Source: Saprospiraceae bacterium (lineage in GTDB: Bacteria > Bacteroidota > Bacteroidia > Chitinophagales > Saprospiraceae). Taken from it: DNA of 33,824 nucleotides. The first letter of the stretch is position 1. Each line of letters starts with the position of its first letter. Position numbers and translations under genes: made by a program. The notes under the pieces are model-generated. The model made no database searches, was not told the origin of the DNA, and saw only the letters and a program-made list of their open reading frames with translations. This document shows, one piece after another, positions 24,785-33,257 of the stretch. The DNA lies in the NCBI GenBank assembly GCA_027488135.1, contig JAIYCH010000095.1:1-33824 (forward strand), read 5' to 3'.

Positions 24785-25009
24785 ATGAAATCCTTGTTTA
24801 TACTTCCTATTCGTTTTTATCAACTATTCATTTCTCCCTTATTTCCTCCAAAATGTGCCTATACCCCAACCTGCTCTCATTTTATGTTAAGAGCTATTGA
24901 GATTTGGGGCCCAGGAAAAGGGATAGCCATGGGTTTAAAACGAATAGGTCGCTGTCATCCCTTAGGTGGACACGGATATGATCCTGTCCCTGAAAAATCA
25001 ATCAAATAA
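24785..25009 (+). CDS. yidD: Membrane protein insertion efficiency factor
   Basis: The 74-residue protein carries the YidD signature: IRFYQLFISPLFPPKCAYTPTCSHFMLRAI, followed by GRCHPLGGHGYDPVP. The three conserved cysteines (about 24, 30 and 58) are present. YidD helps the YidC/Sec machinery insert inner-membrane proteins and is attached to the membrane by an N-terminal amphipathic helix. In many bacteria it sits in the rnpA-yidC region. Here it is instead 9 bp downstream of a DUF6702-like gene and 2 bp upstream of hemB. Confidence 0.95.
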   Translation: MKSLFILPIRFYQLFISPLFPPKCAYTPTCSHFMLRAIEIWGPGKGIAMGLKRIGRCHPLGGHGYDPVPEKSIK

Positions 25010-25011
25010 TC

Positions 25012-25989
25012 ATGTTACAAAGACCACGTCGCAATCGTTTGACCCCTACCCTAAGAAATTTAGTGCAAGAGAATCATCTTCAGGTTTCCTCCTTAATTCA
25101 GCCTCTTTTTTTAGTGCCGGGTGAAAACATAAAACTGGAAATAAAATCGCTCCCGGGCATATTTCGTTTTTCTGAAGACCTTTTGCTGGAGGAGATTGGT
25201 GCATGCATGGCTGTTGGGGTACAAACATTTCTAATTTTTCCCGCTATTCCAGAAGAATTAAAGGACAAAGGTGCCACTTATAGCTATTCGAAAGACAATT
25301 TTTACTTAAAAGCGGCGAGAAACATTAAAAAGAAATTTCCCTCCTCTTGCATCATTAGCGATGTTGCCATGGATCCCTACTCTATTGACGGTCATGACGG
25401 TTGGGTGGAAGATGGTCAAATATTAAATGATAAGTCCTTACCCGTTTTAGCAAAAATGGCTGCAGCGCAAGCAGAAGCAGGCTTTGATATGATTGGCCCG
25501 TCAGATATGATGGACGGAAGAATACAATATATAAGGGAATATATTGACAATGAGGGCTATACAAATACTGGCATCATGGCTTATACGGCTAAATATGCCA
25601 GTGCTTTTTACGGCCCATTTCGCGATGCCTTAGATTCTGCCCCAAAAGCAGGAGATAAAAAGACCTATCAAATGAATCCTGCCAATTTACAGGAAGCCTT
25701 AAAAGAAGCTCACCTGGATATTTCGGAGGGCGCTGACGTCATCATGGTAAAACCTGCCCTTCATTACCTGGATGTCATCCATTTATTGAAAACCAATACC
25801 AATATACCTATTGCGGCATATCATGTCAGCGGTGAATGTGCGATGCTCATAGCAGCGGCACAGAATGGATGGTTAGACAGACAAAAAGCTATTGAAGAAA
25901 CATTAATGGGTATCAAAAGAGCAGGTGCGGACATTATTATCACTTATTTTGCCCGTGAATATGCAGAAAGAATGGCTTTATTGAAGTAA
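25012..25989 (+). CDS. hemB: Delta-aminolevulinic acid dehydratase (porphobilinogen synthase)
   Basis: The 325-residue protein matches HemB. Active-site lysines are K194 (AYTAKYASAFYGPFRDA) and the Schiff-base K247 (ADVIMVKPALHYLDV). The metal loop reads DVAMDPYSIDGHDG (117-130). It has aspartates and no cysteine triad, so it belongs to the magnesium-type rather than the zinc-type group. It condenses two aminolevulinate molecules to porphobilinogen in heme synthesis. It is the last gene of the hupE-like group, with 2 bp between it and yidD. It converges on the sigma factor gene across a shared hairpin at 26105-26137. Confidence 0.96.
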   Translation: MLQRPRRNRLTPTLRNLVQENHLQVSSLIQPLFLVPGENIKLEIKSLPGIFRFSEDLLLEEIGACMAVGVQTFLIFPAIPEELKDKGATYSYSKDNFYLKAARNIKKKFPSSCIISDVAMDPYSIDGHDGWVEDGQILNDKSLPVLAKMAAAQAEAGFDMIGPSDMMDGRIQYIREYIDNEGYTNTGIMAYTAKYASAFYGPFRDALDSAPKAGDKKTYQMNPANLQEALKEAHLDISEGADVIMVKPALHYLDVIHLLKTNTNIPIAAYHVSGECAMLIAAAQNGWLDRQKAIEETLMGIKRAGADIIITYFAREYAERMALLK

Positions 25990-26104
25990 TGATTGTGTTA
26001 ATTTCTAAAATATAAGGAAAATTAACCGTCCTTTAAAGTTCTTTAAATCTATTTGAAACAACCACTCTTCTATTATATTTATCTATCAGCTTAAATTGAA
26101 ATAT

Positions 26105-26137
26105 AAAACGGAGCAACTACGAAAGTTGCCCCGTTTT
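26105..26137. terminator. Terminator hairpin between hemB and the sigma factor gene
   Basis: AAAACGGAGCAACT (26105-26118) and AGTTGCCCCGTTTT (26124-26137) form a 14-bp stem with one mismatch and an ACGAA loop. On the plus strand GTATTTTT follows. The A/T end of the stem supplies a T-run on the minus strand. The sigma gene stop lies 7 bp beyond. The rest of 25990-26104 holds no gene. Confidence 0.8.
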
Positions 26138-26143
26138 GTATTT

Positions 26144-26725
26144 TTAGACCAGGACTAACTCCTTTTCTTCTATAATCTTACGAATATTGATCAAGGCGTA
26201 CCTCATTCTACCCAAAGCAGTATTTATACTTACTCGGGTAAGTTTTGAAATTTCCTTGAAACTCATGTCAGCGTAGTGTCGAAGTATAACTACTTCACGT
26301 TGTTCTTCAGGTAATAAATCAAGTAAATCCTTGATTTTGTCATGGGTTTGATCCCTAACCATAGCTTGTTCCGCATTCAAATCGGAAAGAGGTAGGACAT
26401 CAAAAATGTCAAAGGAATCAGTCGTTGTTGTTTTAGGTTTGCGCTTATTTCTTCTGAAATAGTCCACACACATATTATAGGAAATACGGAGAGCCCATTG
26501 AAGAAATTTTCCCTCGTGATTATATTTTCCTTTTCTGAGGGTATCAATTATTTTGATAAATACCTCTTGGAAAATATCTTCAGCAAGATTGGAATCCTTA
26601 ACAAAAAGATAAATTGAGCCGTAAATTTTTTGCTTGTGGCGAAGTAATAATTCTTCGAAAGCTTTCTCACTACCACCTAAATAAAGCATAATGAGATCTT
26701 GATCACTAATGGGATTAACTGTCAT
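26144..26725 (-). CDS. ECF-type sigma-70 family RNA polymerase sigma factor
   Basis: The 193-residue protein has sigma region 2 (about 22-92, with the LAEDIFQEVFIKI core-binding block and FLQWALRISYNMCVDYFRR for -10 recognition). A linker includes a Thr-rich stretch (98-102), and sigma region 4 follows (about 130-185, LPEEQREVVILRHYADMSFKEIS...NTALGRMRYAL). There is no region 1.2 or 3, which makes it group IV (ECF). No anti-sigma gene lies next to it, so control by a neighbouring membrane anti-sigma is not indicated. The regulon is unknown. Confidence 0.93.
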   Translation of the reverse strand: MTVNPISDQDLIMLYLGGSEKAFEELLLRHKQKIYGSIYLFVKDSNLAEDIFQEVFIKIIDTLRKGKYNHEGKFLQWALRISYNMCVDYFRRNKRKPKTTTTDSFDIFDVLPLSDLNAEQAMVRDQTHDKIKDLLDLLPEEQREVVILRHYADMSFKEISKLTRVSINTALGRMRYALINIRKIIEEKELVLV

Positions 26726-26819
26726 ACCTAAATTGGTTTACGTTAAAAATCGTAATTACTTTAGTGTAGAAGTTTGCTACCGATAGATTCTGCTTTAGTG
26801 ATTTAAGAATAATGAGTTA

Positions 26820-26850
26820 CAAATATAGGAAAACATATTTAAGTATTCAA
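26820..26850 (-). promoter_or_regulatory. Candidate promoter of the ECF sigma factor gene
   Basis: On the minus strand, TTG (26850-26848) and TATATTTG (26827-26820) are separated by 20 bases. This fits the Bacteroidota primary promoter. It gives a leader of nearly 90 bases before the ATG at 26725. The rest of the 26726-27015 divergent region is very AT-rich and holds no gene. Confidence 0.5.
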
Positions 26851-26974
26851 CCTATATTTCATTTTTTTTTATATTTTTTCATTTTTCTCTGTTGAGAGCA
26901 ATATTTTTCATATTCACTAATCCTTTCGGCTAATCCTTTGTTGTAATTTTCGACAATAAGAAGTTAGTAAGTAT

Positions 26975-26982
26975 TAGCTTTG
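26975..26982 (+). promoter_or_regulatory. Candidate -7 box for uvrA
   Basis: TAGCTTTG matches TAnnTTTG. Its predicted start point (about 26988-26990) falls on the upstream in-frame TTG, so translation is expected from the ATG at 27016. The -33 element is indistinct (TTTTCG around 26947-26952). Confidence 0.45.
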
Positions 26983-27015
26983 CGCTAATTGAAAAGGTTG
27001 AATGAAAAACACTTT

Positions 27016-29877
27016 ATGACCCAGCTAAAAACTGAAACAGACAAAGGCATTGAAATAAAAAAAATCGTTGACCATTCCATTGAAATTAGGGGAGCCAGGG
27101 CCAATAATTTAAAGAATATCAGCATTTCAATCCCTAAAAATAAATTAATTGTCGTTACAGGCGTTTCAGGTTCTGGAAAATCATCGCTAACGATGGATAT
27201 TCTATTTGCTGAGGGTCAGCGACGATATGTTGAAAGCTTGTCTTCTTATGCCAGGCAATTTTTAGGGAGAATGAAAAAGCCTGAAGTGGATAGCATCAAA
27301 GGAATATGCCCAGCCATTGCCATTCAACAAAAAGTAAGTGTCTCCAATGCCCGTTCCACTGTAGGTACGTTGACTGAAATTTATGACTATATCAGACTTT
27401 TGTTTGCCAGAATTGGAAAAACCTACTCACCCATTTCAAATGAATTGGTTAAAAAACACGAGGTTAGCGATGTAGTAGATTTTATTCTCTCCATACCTAC
27501 AGGCAGCCCTGTTCAGGTTTTTATCCCCCTCCCTTACAAATATGGTGAACGAAGTCTTGCCCAAGAACTTGATTTACTTTTACAAAAAGGATTTACAAGA
27601 ATTTTAAATGAGGATTCACTCACTGATATTCAAGATTTTATAGCTTCGAAAGACCCTGTGCTGGGTAGTAAAATTCTTGATTTAAAGGAAAAAAATCTAT
27701 TGATTTTAATAGATCGCTTCATTTTAGATACCTCTGAGGAATCGATGCGCAGAATAGCAGATTCCATAAATACAGCGTTTACAGAGAGCGAAGGTGAGTG
27801 TTTTGTTATCGGCCCAGATGGTTTACACCGGCATTTTAATAATCGTTTTGAATTAGACGGTATTTCTTTTGTTGAACCTGCCCCCCAATTATTTAATTTT
27901 AACAATCCATTTGGTGCCTGTCCCAGTTGCGAAGGATTTAGTATGGTGATGGGTATCGATGCTGAAAAAGTGATTCCTGATAAATCTTTAAGTATCTACG
28001 AAGGTGCCGTGGCTTGTTGGAAAGGAGAAAAAAATGGTCTTTGGTTAGAAGAATTTATCTCTCTGGCCACCCTCATCGATTTTCCTATTCATAAGCCATA
28101 TTCTGAACTTTCAAAAACACATAGAAATTTACTTTGGTCGGGCAGTAAAAGTTTTCGTGGGATCAACGCCTTTTTTGAAGAATTGGAAGCTGCAAATTAT
28201 AAAATTCAAAACAGAGTGATGCTTTCCCGGTATCGCGGAAAGACAGTTTGTCCCGCCTGCGATGGTGCAAGATTGAGAAAAGAGGCGCTTTATGTGCAAA
28301 TTGATGGTAAAACAATCGGTGATTTAGTGGATATGCCGATTGATGAACTGGCTGTTTTTTTTGAATCTATACAGTTATCAGAAACAGATACTAAAGTTTC
28401 AGCCAGATTGTTGCACGAGTTAAGGACAAGACTCAAATTTATGAATTTATTGGGCCTCAGCTATTTAACCTTAAATAGAATTTCCGCCACTTTAAGTGGA
28501 GGGGAAACCCAACGTATCAATTTAACCAGACTTTTAGGAAGTAATCTAACCGATTCACTATATATTCTGGACGAACCCAGCGTTGGACTACATCCAAGAG
28601 ATTCAAAAAGACTGGTAAATGTCCTTAAACATTTGAAAAACCTGGGAAATACGGTATTAATTGTCGAACACGAAGAAGATATTATAAAAGAATCAGAATA
28701 TTTAATTGATATTGGCCCCCATGCCGGAGTACATGGAGGTGAAGTAATTTTTGCTGGTGCTTACGAAAATATTTATACTGAAGCTTCAGATAGTTTAACT
28801 ACTGGATATTTAACCGGCCGATTATCAATCCCTATTCCGTCGTTCAGAAGAAAGGGCATCGACAAAATAATAGTTCATGGTGCTACCCACCACAATCTAA
28901 AAAATATAACCGTAACCTTTCCTTTAAATACATTTATTGTTGTTTCCGGAGTGTCTGGTTCAGGTAAAACGACCTTGGTTAAACATATTTTATTCCCTGC
29001 TTTGAAAGCTGCATTAGGTGAGGTAGGTGTAAAATCAGTAGGCTCTTTTTCTTCATTAAGTGGTGATTTGAAAAAAATAACCCAGGTGGAAATGGTAAAC
29101 CAAAATCCTATTGGTAAATCATCGAGATCGAATCCAGTAACTTATGTTAAAGCCTACGACGCCATCAGAGAACTTATGGCCAGTCAACCTTTGTCAAAAC
29201 TTCGCGATTATAAGGCAAAGCACTTTTCATTTAATGTGGACGGTGGCCGCTGCGATACCTGTAAGGGTGAAGGTGAACAAGTTATTGAAATGCAGTTTTT
29301 AGCAGACATGCGACTGGAATGTGAAAGTTGTGGTGGAAAACGATTTAAAAACGAAGTGCTTGAGGTACGGTATCACGAAAAAAATATTTTCGATATTCTA
29401 AAAATGACCGTTGAGGAATCATTAGTATTTTTCAAAGATTCAAAGGAAATTATCACAAAACTAAATCCTCTGATGCAAGTAGGTCTTGGCTATGTTTGCT
29501 TAGGTCAGTCATCAAACACTCTTTCTGGCGGAGAAGCACAACGAGTAAAATTAGCCTCATTTTTAGGCCAGGAAAAAACAACAGAGAAATATTTATTTAT
29601 TTTTGACGAACCTACAACGGGACTTCATTTCCACGATGTAAGAAAATTATTAGAAGCCTTACAAGCTTTGGTTGAGAAAGGTCATACCGTTTTGGTTATT
29701 GAACACAATATGGAAATCATAAAATCGGCTGACTGGGTAATTGATTTAGGTCCTGAGGGTGGAAAAATGGGTGGTACTTTGGTTTTCCAAGGCACGCCTG
29801 AAGATTTAGTTCATTGCCAAGATTCCCCAACAGCTCCTTTTTTGGCCGAAAAATTATCTGTAAAAAATAATCATTGA
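27016..29877 (+). CDS. uvrA: Excinuclease ABC subunit A
   Basis: From the ATG at 27016 the protein has 953 residues, normal for UvrA. Two ABC modules are present. The first has Walker A GVSGSGKS (49-56) and signature LSGGETQRI (about 494). The second has Walker A GVSGSGKT (about 645) and LSGGEAQRVKLAS (about 837). The C-terminal zinc finger is intact (CDTC...CESC). The N-proximal zinc module keeps only its second pair (CPSC in FNNPFGACPSCEG); the first Cys pair found in the E. coli protein is replaced by FELDG. UvrA recognises DNA lesions with UvrB in nucleotide excision repair. It is followed after 14 bp by the ubiD-family gene. Confidence 0.97.
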   Translation: MTQLKTETDKGIEIKKIVDHSIEIRGARANNLKNISISIPKNKLIVVTGVSGSGKSSLTMDILFAEGQRRYVESLSSYARQFLGRMKKPEVDSIKGICPAIAIQQKVSVSNARSTVGTLTEIYDYIRLLFARIGKTYSPISNELVKKHEVSDVVDFILSIPTGSPVQVFIPLPYKYGERSLAQELDLLLQKGFTRILNEDSLTDIQDFIASKDPVLGSKILDLKEKNLLILIDRFILDTSEESMRRIADSINTAFTESEGECFVIGPDGLHRHFNNRFELDGISFVEPAPQLFNFNNPFGACPSCEGFSMVMGIDAEKVIPDKSLSIYEGAVACWKGEKNGLWLEEFISLATLIDFPIHKPYSELSKTHRNLLWSGSKSFRGINAFFEELEAANYKIQNRVMLSRYRGKTVCPACDGARLRKEALYVQIDGKTIGDLVDMPIDELAVFFESIQLSETDTKVSARLLHELRTRLKFMNLLGLSYLTLNRISATLSGGETQRINLTRLLGSNLTDSLYILDEPSVGLHPRDSKRLVNVLKHLKNLGNTVLIVEHEEDIIKESEYLIDIGPHAGVHGGEVIFAGAYENIYTEASDSLTTGYLTGRLSIPIPSFRRKGIDKIIVHGATHHNLKNITVTFPLNTFIVVSGVSGSGKTTLVKHILFPALKAALGEVGVKSVGSFSSLSGDLKKITQVEMVNQNPIGKSSRSNPVTYVKAYDAIRELMASQPLSKLRDYKAKHFSFNVDGGRCDTCKGEGEQVIEMQFLADMRLECESCGGKRFKNEVLEVRYHEKNIFDILKMTVEESLVFFKDSKEIITKLNPLMQVGLGYVCLGQSSNTLSGGEAQRVKLASFLGQEKTTEKYLFIFDEPTTGLHFHDVRKLLEALQALVEKGHTVLVIEHNMEIIKSADWVIDLGPEGGKMGGTLVFQGTPEDLVHCQDSPTAPFLAEKLSVKNNH

Positions 29878-29891
29878 TATAAATTATTGCC

Positions 29892-31718
29892 ATGGGATAT
29901 AAGAATATGTGGTCTTGTGTAGCAGATCTCGAAAAAAACAAAGAACTTATACGTATTAAATCTCCGGTTGATCCAAATTTGGAGATGGCAGAAATCCATC
30001 GAAGAATATATGATCAGGGTGGACCGGCTATTTTATTTGAAAATGTGATAGGTAGCCCGTTTCCGGCATTATCAAATGTATATGGAACCATAAAACGCAC
30101 TGAATTTTTGTTCAAAGATACCTTAGCCGATGTAAAAAAAATCATTGAGCTAAAAGCAGATCCAACCAATTTTTTACGCAATCCATTGAGATATTGGAAA
30201 GCCCCTTTCACAGCTTTAACGGCATTACCACAAAAAACATTTTTCCCCGCAAGCACATGGGGCAAAACCACCATTAGCCAGTTACCACAGATAAAATCGT
30301 GGCCAATGGACGGAGGTGCCTTCATTACGCTTCCGCAGGTCTTCTCGTTACCTCCCGGTGGAAAAAACATGATGAAATCAAATATTGGTATGTATAGAGT
30401 TCAATTATCTGGTAACCAATATGTACCGGACAAAGAAATTGGACTTCATTATCAATTACACAGAGGAATTGGCGTTCATCACACGGAATATAATTCCTTA
30501 GAGGAACCCTTTAGAGTATCCATTTTTGTTGGGGGGCTTCCTTCTCACGCCTTCTCAGCCATCATGCCTTTACCTGAGGGACTCAGTGAAATGACTTTTG
30601 CCGGATTATTGGCTGGCAGAAGATTTCAATATGCCTGGAAAGATAATTATGTGGTCTCTGGTGATGCAGATTTTGTCATCACAGGCATCATAAGGAAAAA
30701 TGCAACTAAACCAGAGGGACCTTTTGGCGATCATTTGGGGTATTATAGCTTAGAACATCCTTTTCCCGTCATGGATGTTGAGCATGTCTGGCATAGAAAA
30801 AATCCAATCTGGCATTTTTCTGTAGTGGGCAGGCCACCTCAGGAAGACTCCAGTTTTGGTTATTTAATTCATGAGCTGGTAAAAGATTTAACTTCCGGAG
30901 AATTTCCAGGGGTAAAACAAATTCACGCGGTAGATGACGCCGGGGTACACCCCCTTTTATTAGCTATTGGAAGTGAGCGATATATGCCTTTCAGAGAAAA
31001 AAGACCCGAAGAAATTCTCATCCAGGCAAATCGTATATTGGGTTCCGGACAAACCTCATTGGCGAAATTTTTATTTATTGCCGACGGTTCTGATAACCCC
31101 CATTTAGATGCTCACGATTATGTCCCTTTTCTTTCGCACATGTTAGAAAGAACAGACTGGACCCGAGATCTGCATTTTCAAACTAAAACAACTATTGATA
31201 CCCTTGATTATTCTGGCGATGGCTGGAATGCAGGCTCAAAGGTAATTATCGCTGCCTGCGGACCTAAATTGCGAGATCTGGGTACTACGTTGCCACCATT
31301 TAATATGCTACCCCCAGGTTTTTCTAACCCTAAAGTAATCATTCCCGGTGTTTTTGCCGTTGTAGCTCCAGGCTTTAAAAATAATGATAGTTACGCAGAT
31401 CATACCACACTTAGCCGCTTTCTTGAGAATTATGATTTGCAAGAATTTCCTCTATGTATTCTTTGTGACGACAGTGATTTTTTGAGCCATACTGTTTCTA
31501 ATTTTATATGGGCTACTTTTACCAGAACCAATCCTTCTCATGATATTCATGGAGTACATGCATTCACAGAGAATAAACACTGGGGATGCAGGGGAACGCT
31601 GCTATTCGATGCACGGATAAAACCGCATCACGCACCACCTTTGGTAATCGATGCTAACGTAGCGAAAAAGGTTGATACTTTATTTAAAAATGGGGGTGAA
31701 TTAGCCTCATTTGGTTAA
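29892..31718 (+). CDS. UbiD-family (prenylated-FMN) decarboxylase
   Basis: The 608-residue protein has the UbiD pattern: RIKSPVDPNLEMAEIHRR at the start, GIGVHHTEYNS, VSIFVGGLPSHAFSAIMPLPEGLSE, and the active-site block KPEGPFGDHLGYYSLEHPFPVMDVE with its acidic and aromatic residues. UbiD enzymes remove the carboxyl group from aromatic or unsaturated acids using prenylated FMN made by UbiX. The roughly 610-residue form is typical of Bacteroidota, where it is often assigned to menaquinone biosynthesis. No ubiX or men/mqn gene is in the window, so the substrate is open. The next gene starts directly after its stop. Confidence 0.9.
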   Translation: MGYKNMWSCVADLEKNKELIRIKSPVDPNLEMAEIHRRIYDQGGPAILFENVIGSPFPALSNVYGTIKRTEFLFKDTLADVKKIIELKADPTNFLRNPLRYWKAPFTALTALPQKTFFPASTWGKTTISQLPQIKSWPMDGGAFITLPQVFSLPPGGKNMMKSNIGMYRVQLSGNQYVPDKEIGLHYQLHRGIGVHHTEYNSLEEPFRVSIFVGGLPSHAFSAIMPLPEGLSEMTFAGLLAGRRFQYAWKDNYVVSGDADFVITGIIRKNATKPEGPFGDHLGYYSLEHPFPVMDVEHVWHRKNPIWHFSVVGRPPQEDSSFGYLIHELVKDLTSGEFPGVKQIHAVDDAGVHPLLLAIGSERYMPFREKRPEEILIQANRILGSGQTSLAKFLFIADGSDNPHLDAHDYVPFLSHMLERTDWTRDLHFQTKTTIDTLDYSGDGWNAGSKVIIAACGPKLRDLGTTLPPFNMLPPGFSNPKVIIPGVFAVVAPGFKNNDSYADHTTLSRFLENYDLQEFPLCILCDDSDFLSHTVSNFIWATFTRTNPSHDIHGVHAFTENKHWGCRGTLLFDARIKPHHAPPLVIDANVAKKVDTLFKNGGELASFG

Positions 31719-32792
31719 ATGATAAATATGTTTGCAGATAAACATTATCCGGAAAATTTAAACCTTTGGGAATTAGACCAATACCTTGAAAAAGGCTGGT
31801 ATAGAATGGGGCAGGTTATTTTTACCACCCACTTTCTCTTTTTTGGTTCCAATGTTTACTCCGCCCTTTGGATACGCTTACCCCTTTTAAATTATCAATT
31901 TAAAGGTACTAATCGTAAATTATTGAATAAAATTACCTCACAATTTAAAATTATTGTAAGGCCTGCTGAGATTAACGACGAAAAAGATAATCTATACGAC
32001 ATTTACGCCGATAATTTTGATGGTAATTTGGCTCCAAATCTTAATGATATGTTGCTTGAATTTTCAGAAGAAAGTATCTACGACACTTGGGAAATTGCCA
32101 TTTATGACCGGGGAAATTTAATCGCCTGTAGTTTTTTCGACCGTGGATTCTCATCGATTGCCAGTATTTTTGCCATGTACCATCCCGATTATGAGAAATA
32201 TAGCCTGGGCTACTTTACCCTACTCGCTGAAATTGACTATGCAAAAAATCATGGATACACCTATTTTTATCCAGGGTATGTGGTACCAGGAAACAAACGA
32301 TTCGATTATAAACTCAGGATTGGTCAAGTAGCATTTTATGATTTAAAATCTGAAACCTGGATAGATTACAGTACTTTGAATATGGAAAATATTCCTATTC
32401 ACCAAATTGACAGGAAGATAGACTCTATGAAGGAATACTTCACAGGGAAAAATTTTCCTACAAAAAAAATGTATTATACCTTCTTTGAAATAAATTTGGT
32501 CAGCCTGGGTTTGGTAAGCAAAAGTGATTATCTCGAATACCCAATCGTATTGCTTATCCCCGACACTAATTACCTACTTATCTCTTTTGACCCCAGAACG
32601 GAATTATTTCATCTGCTAAAATGCAAAGATCTTTTTGAAGAAAAACAGTTTCTTATCGATTACATGATGTTAAAATACGAACCCGACAGTTTTTTCAACC
32701 ATCTTGTTATCATAGATTCAATCATAGAATCGTCTCCAAATATTCATACGATTTATAACGCCGTTATAACGGTACAGTCGCAACGGGGTTAA
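31719..32792 (+). CDS. Arginyl-tRNA-protein transferase (ATE/Bpt)-like GNAT protein
   Basis: The 357-residue protein resembles the ATE/Bpt family in two blocks. YLEKGWYRMGQVIF (about 23-36) and the following WIRLPL and NRKLLNK correspond to the GWRRSG...YTIR...KVLKK segment. MYHPDYEKYSLGYFTLLAEIDYA...YFYPGYVVPGNKRFDYK (about 148-195) corresponds to the catalytic GNAT core. The N-terminal cysteine cluster and the CCP motif of true ATE are missing. The family adds Arg or Leu to N-terminal acidic residues to mark proteins for degradation. Whether this one still uses aminoacyl-tRNA is uncertain. The ATG overlaps nothing but abuts the ubiD stop (TAA-ATG), so the genes are co-transcribed. Confidence 0.75.
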   Translation: MINMFADKHYPENLNLWELDQYLEKGWYRMGQVIFTTHFLFFGSNVYSALWIRLPLLNYQFKGTNRKLLNKITSQFKIIVRPAEINDEKDNLYDIYADNFDGNLAPNLNDMLLEFSEESIYDTWEIAIYDRGNLIACSFFDRGFSSIASIFAMYHPDYEKYSLGYFTLLAEIDYAKNHGYTYFYPGYVVPGNKRFDYKLRIGQVAFYDLKSETWIDYSTLNMENIPIHQIDRKIDSMKEYFTGKNFPTKKMYYTFFEINLVSLGLVSKSDYLEYPIVLLIPDTNYLLISFDPRTELFHLLKCKDLFEEKQFLIDYMMLKYEPDSFFNHLVIIDSIIESSPNIHTIYNAVITVQSQRG

Positions 32793-32838
32793 TTGGGTTT
32801 ATGGGAACCAAACCTTTCGGTTACCGGCATTTACATTA

Positions 32839-32864
32839 AGCTGGATATATTCCAGCTGCTTTTT
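32839..32864 (+). terminator. Candidate terminator of the uvrA-ubiD-ATE group
   Basis: AGCTGGA (32839-32845) pairs with TCCAGCT (32851-32857) around a TATAT loop, followed by GC and a T-run (32860-32864). The stem is only 7 bp and a GC spacer precedes the Ts, so it should be of moderate strength. Confidence 0.6.
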
Positions 32865-32923
32865 ATTAACATTATAAATGGGTGCGTTTGTTTTTCGATG
32901 AATGGGCAGCATCGTAGGGTTTT

Positions 32924-32952
32924 GAATCAGGATTTTCAGGATTTTTAGGATT
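32924..32952 (-). repeat. 29-bp AATCC-rich repeat, copy 1 (inverted)
   Basis: Its reverse complement matches copy 2 (33107-33135) at 27 of 29 positions, so the two form an imperfect inverted pair about 154 bp apart. The unit has an internal 9-10 base period (AATCCTnnAA) and ends in GATTC. Confidence 0.8.
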
Positions 32953-33012
32953 AACTATAACGTCGTTGGCCAGAGTGGGAAGGTTATTATTAAATGTGCT
33001 TTCATTTCAAGG

Positions 33013-33046
33013 CTTTTCGCCGATGCGTTAACACGTCGGCGAAAAG
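33013..33046. repeat. Palindrome with 11-bp perfect arms
   Basis: CTTTTCGCCGA (33013-33023) and TCGGCGAAAAG (33036-33046) are exact reverse complements. The 12-base centre is itself nearly palindromic around GTTAAC, with one mismatch and one wobble, so the whole could fold into a long cruciform. No T-run follows on either strand, so it is not an ordinary terminator. Confidence 0.8.
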
Positions 33047-33106
33047 GTGAGTAAAAAGTAACTCTCTATAAATTACCTTTACTCCCAAGCCAAAGACGTC
33101 CTCTGT

Positions 33107-33135
33107 AATCCTATAAATCCTGTAAATCCTGATTC
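33107..33135 (+). repeat. 29-bp AATCC-rich repeat, copy 2
   Basis: AATCCTATAAATCCTGTAAA followed by TCCTGATTC. Inverted partner at 32924-32952, decayed direct copy at 33195-33225. Confidence 0.8.
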
Positions 33136-33194
33136 AAAGCCCCAGCTGAAAGCGAACCAAAACCCAGACAACGTATCGCTGAAAACATCTGTGA

Positions 33195-33225
33195 AATCCC
33201 TTAATCCATAAAATCCGTGATTCAG
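33195..33225 (+). repeat. AATCC-rich repeat, decayed copy 3
   Basis: AATCC is followed by TTAATCC, AAAATCC and GTGATTCAG, keeping the order and spacing of copies 1 and 2 but with several changes. Assigned by pattern only. Confidence 0.5.
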
Positions 33226-33257
33226 AAACATGGGTTGAGGGAAATATAACATTGAGA

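Noticed and set aside
33013..33046. Palindrome as a rho-independent terminator
   Set aside because: There is no T-run on either side, and the plus-strand transcript already has a hairpin with Ts at 32839-32864.
32924..33225. CRISPR array
   Set aside because: Only three copies, in opposite orientations, with uneven spacing and an internal period; no cas genes in the window.
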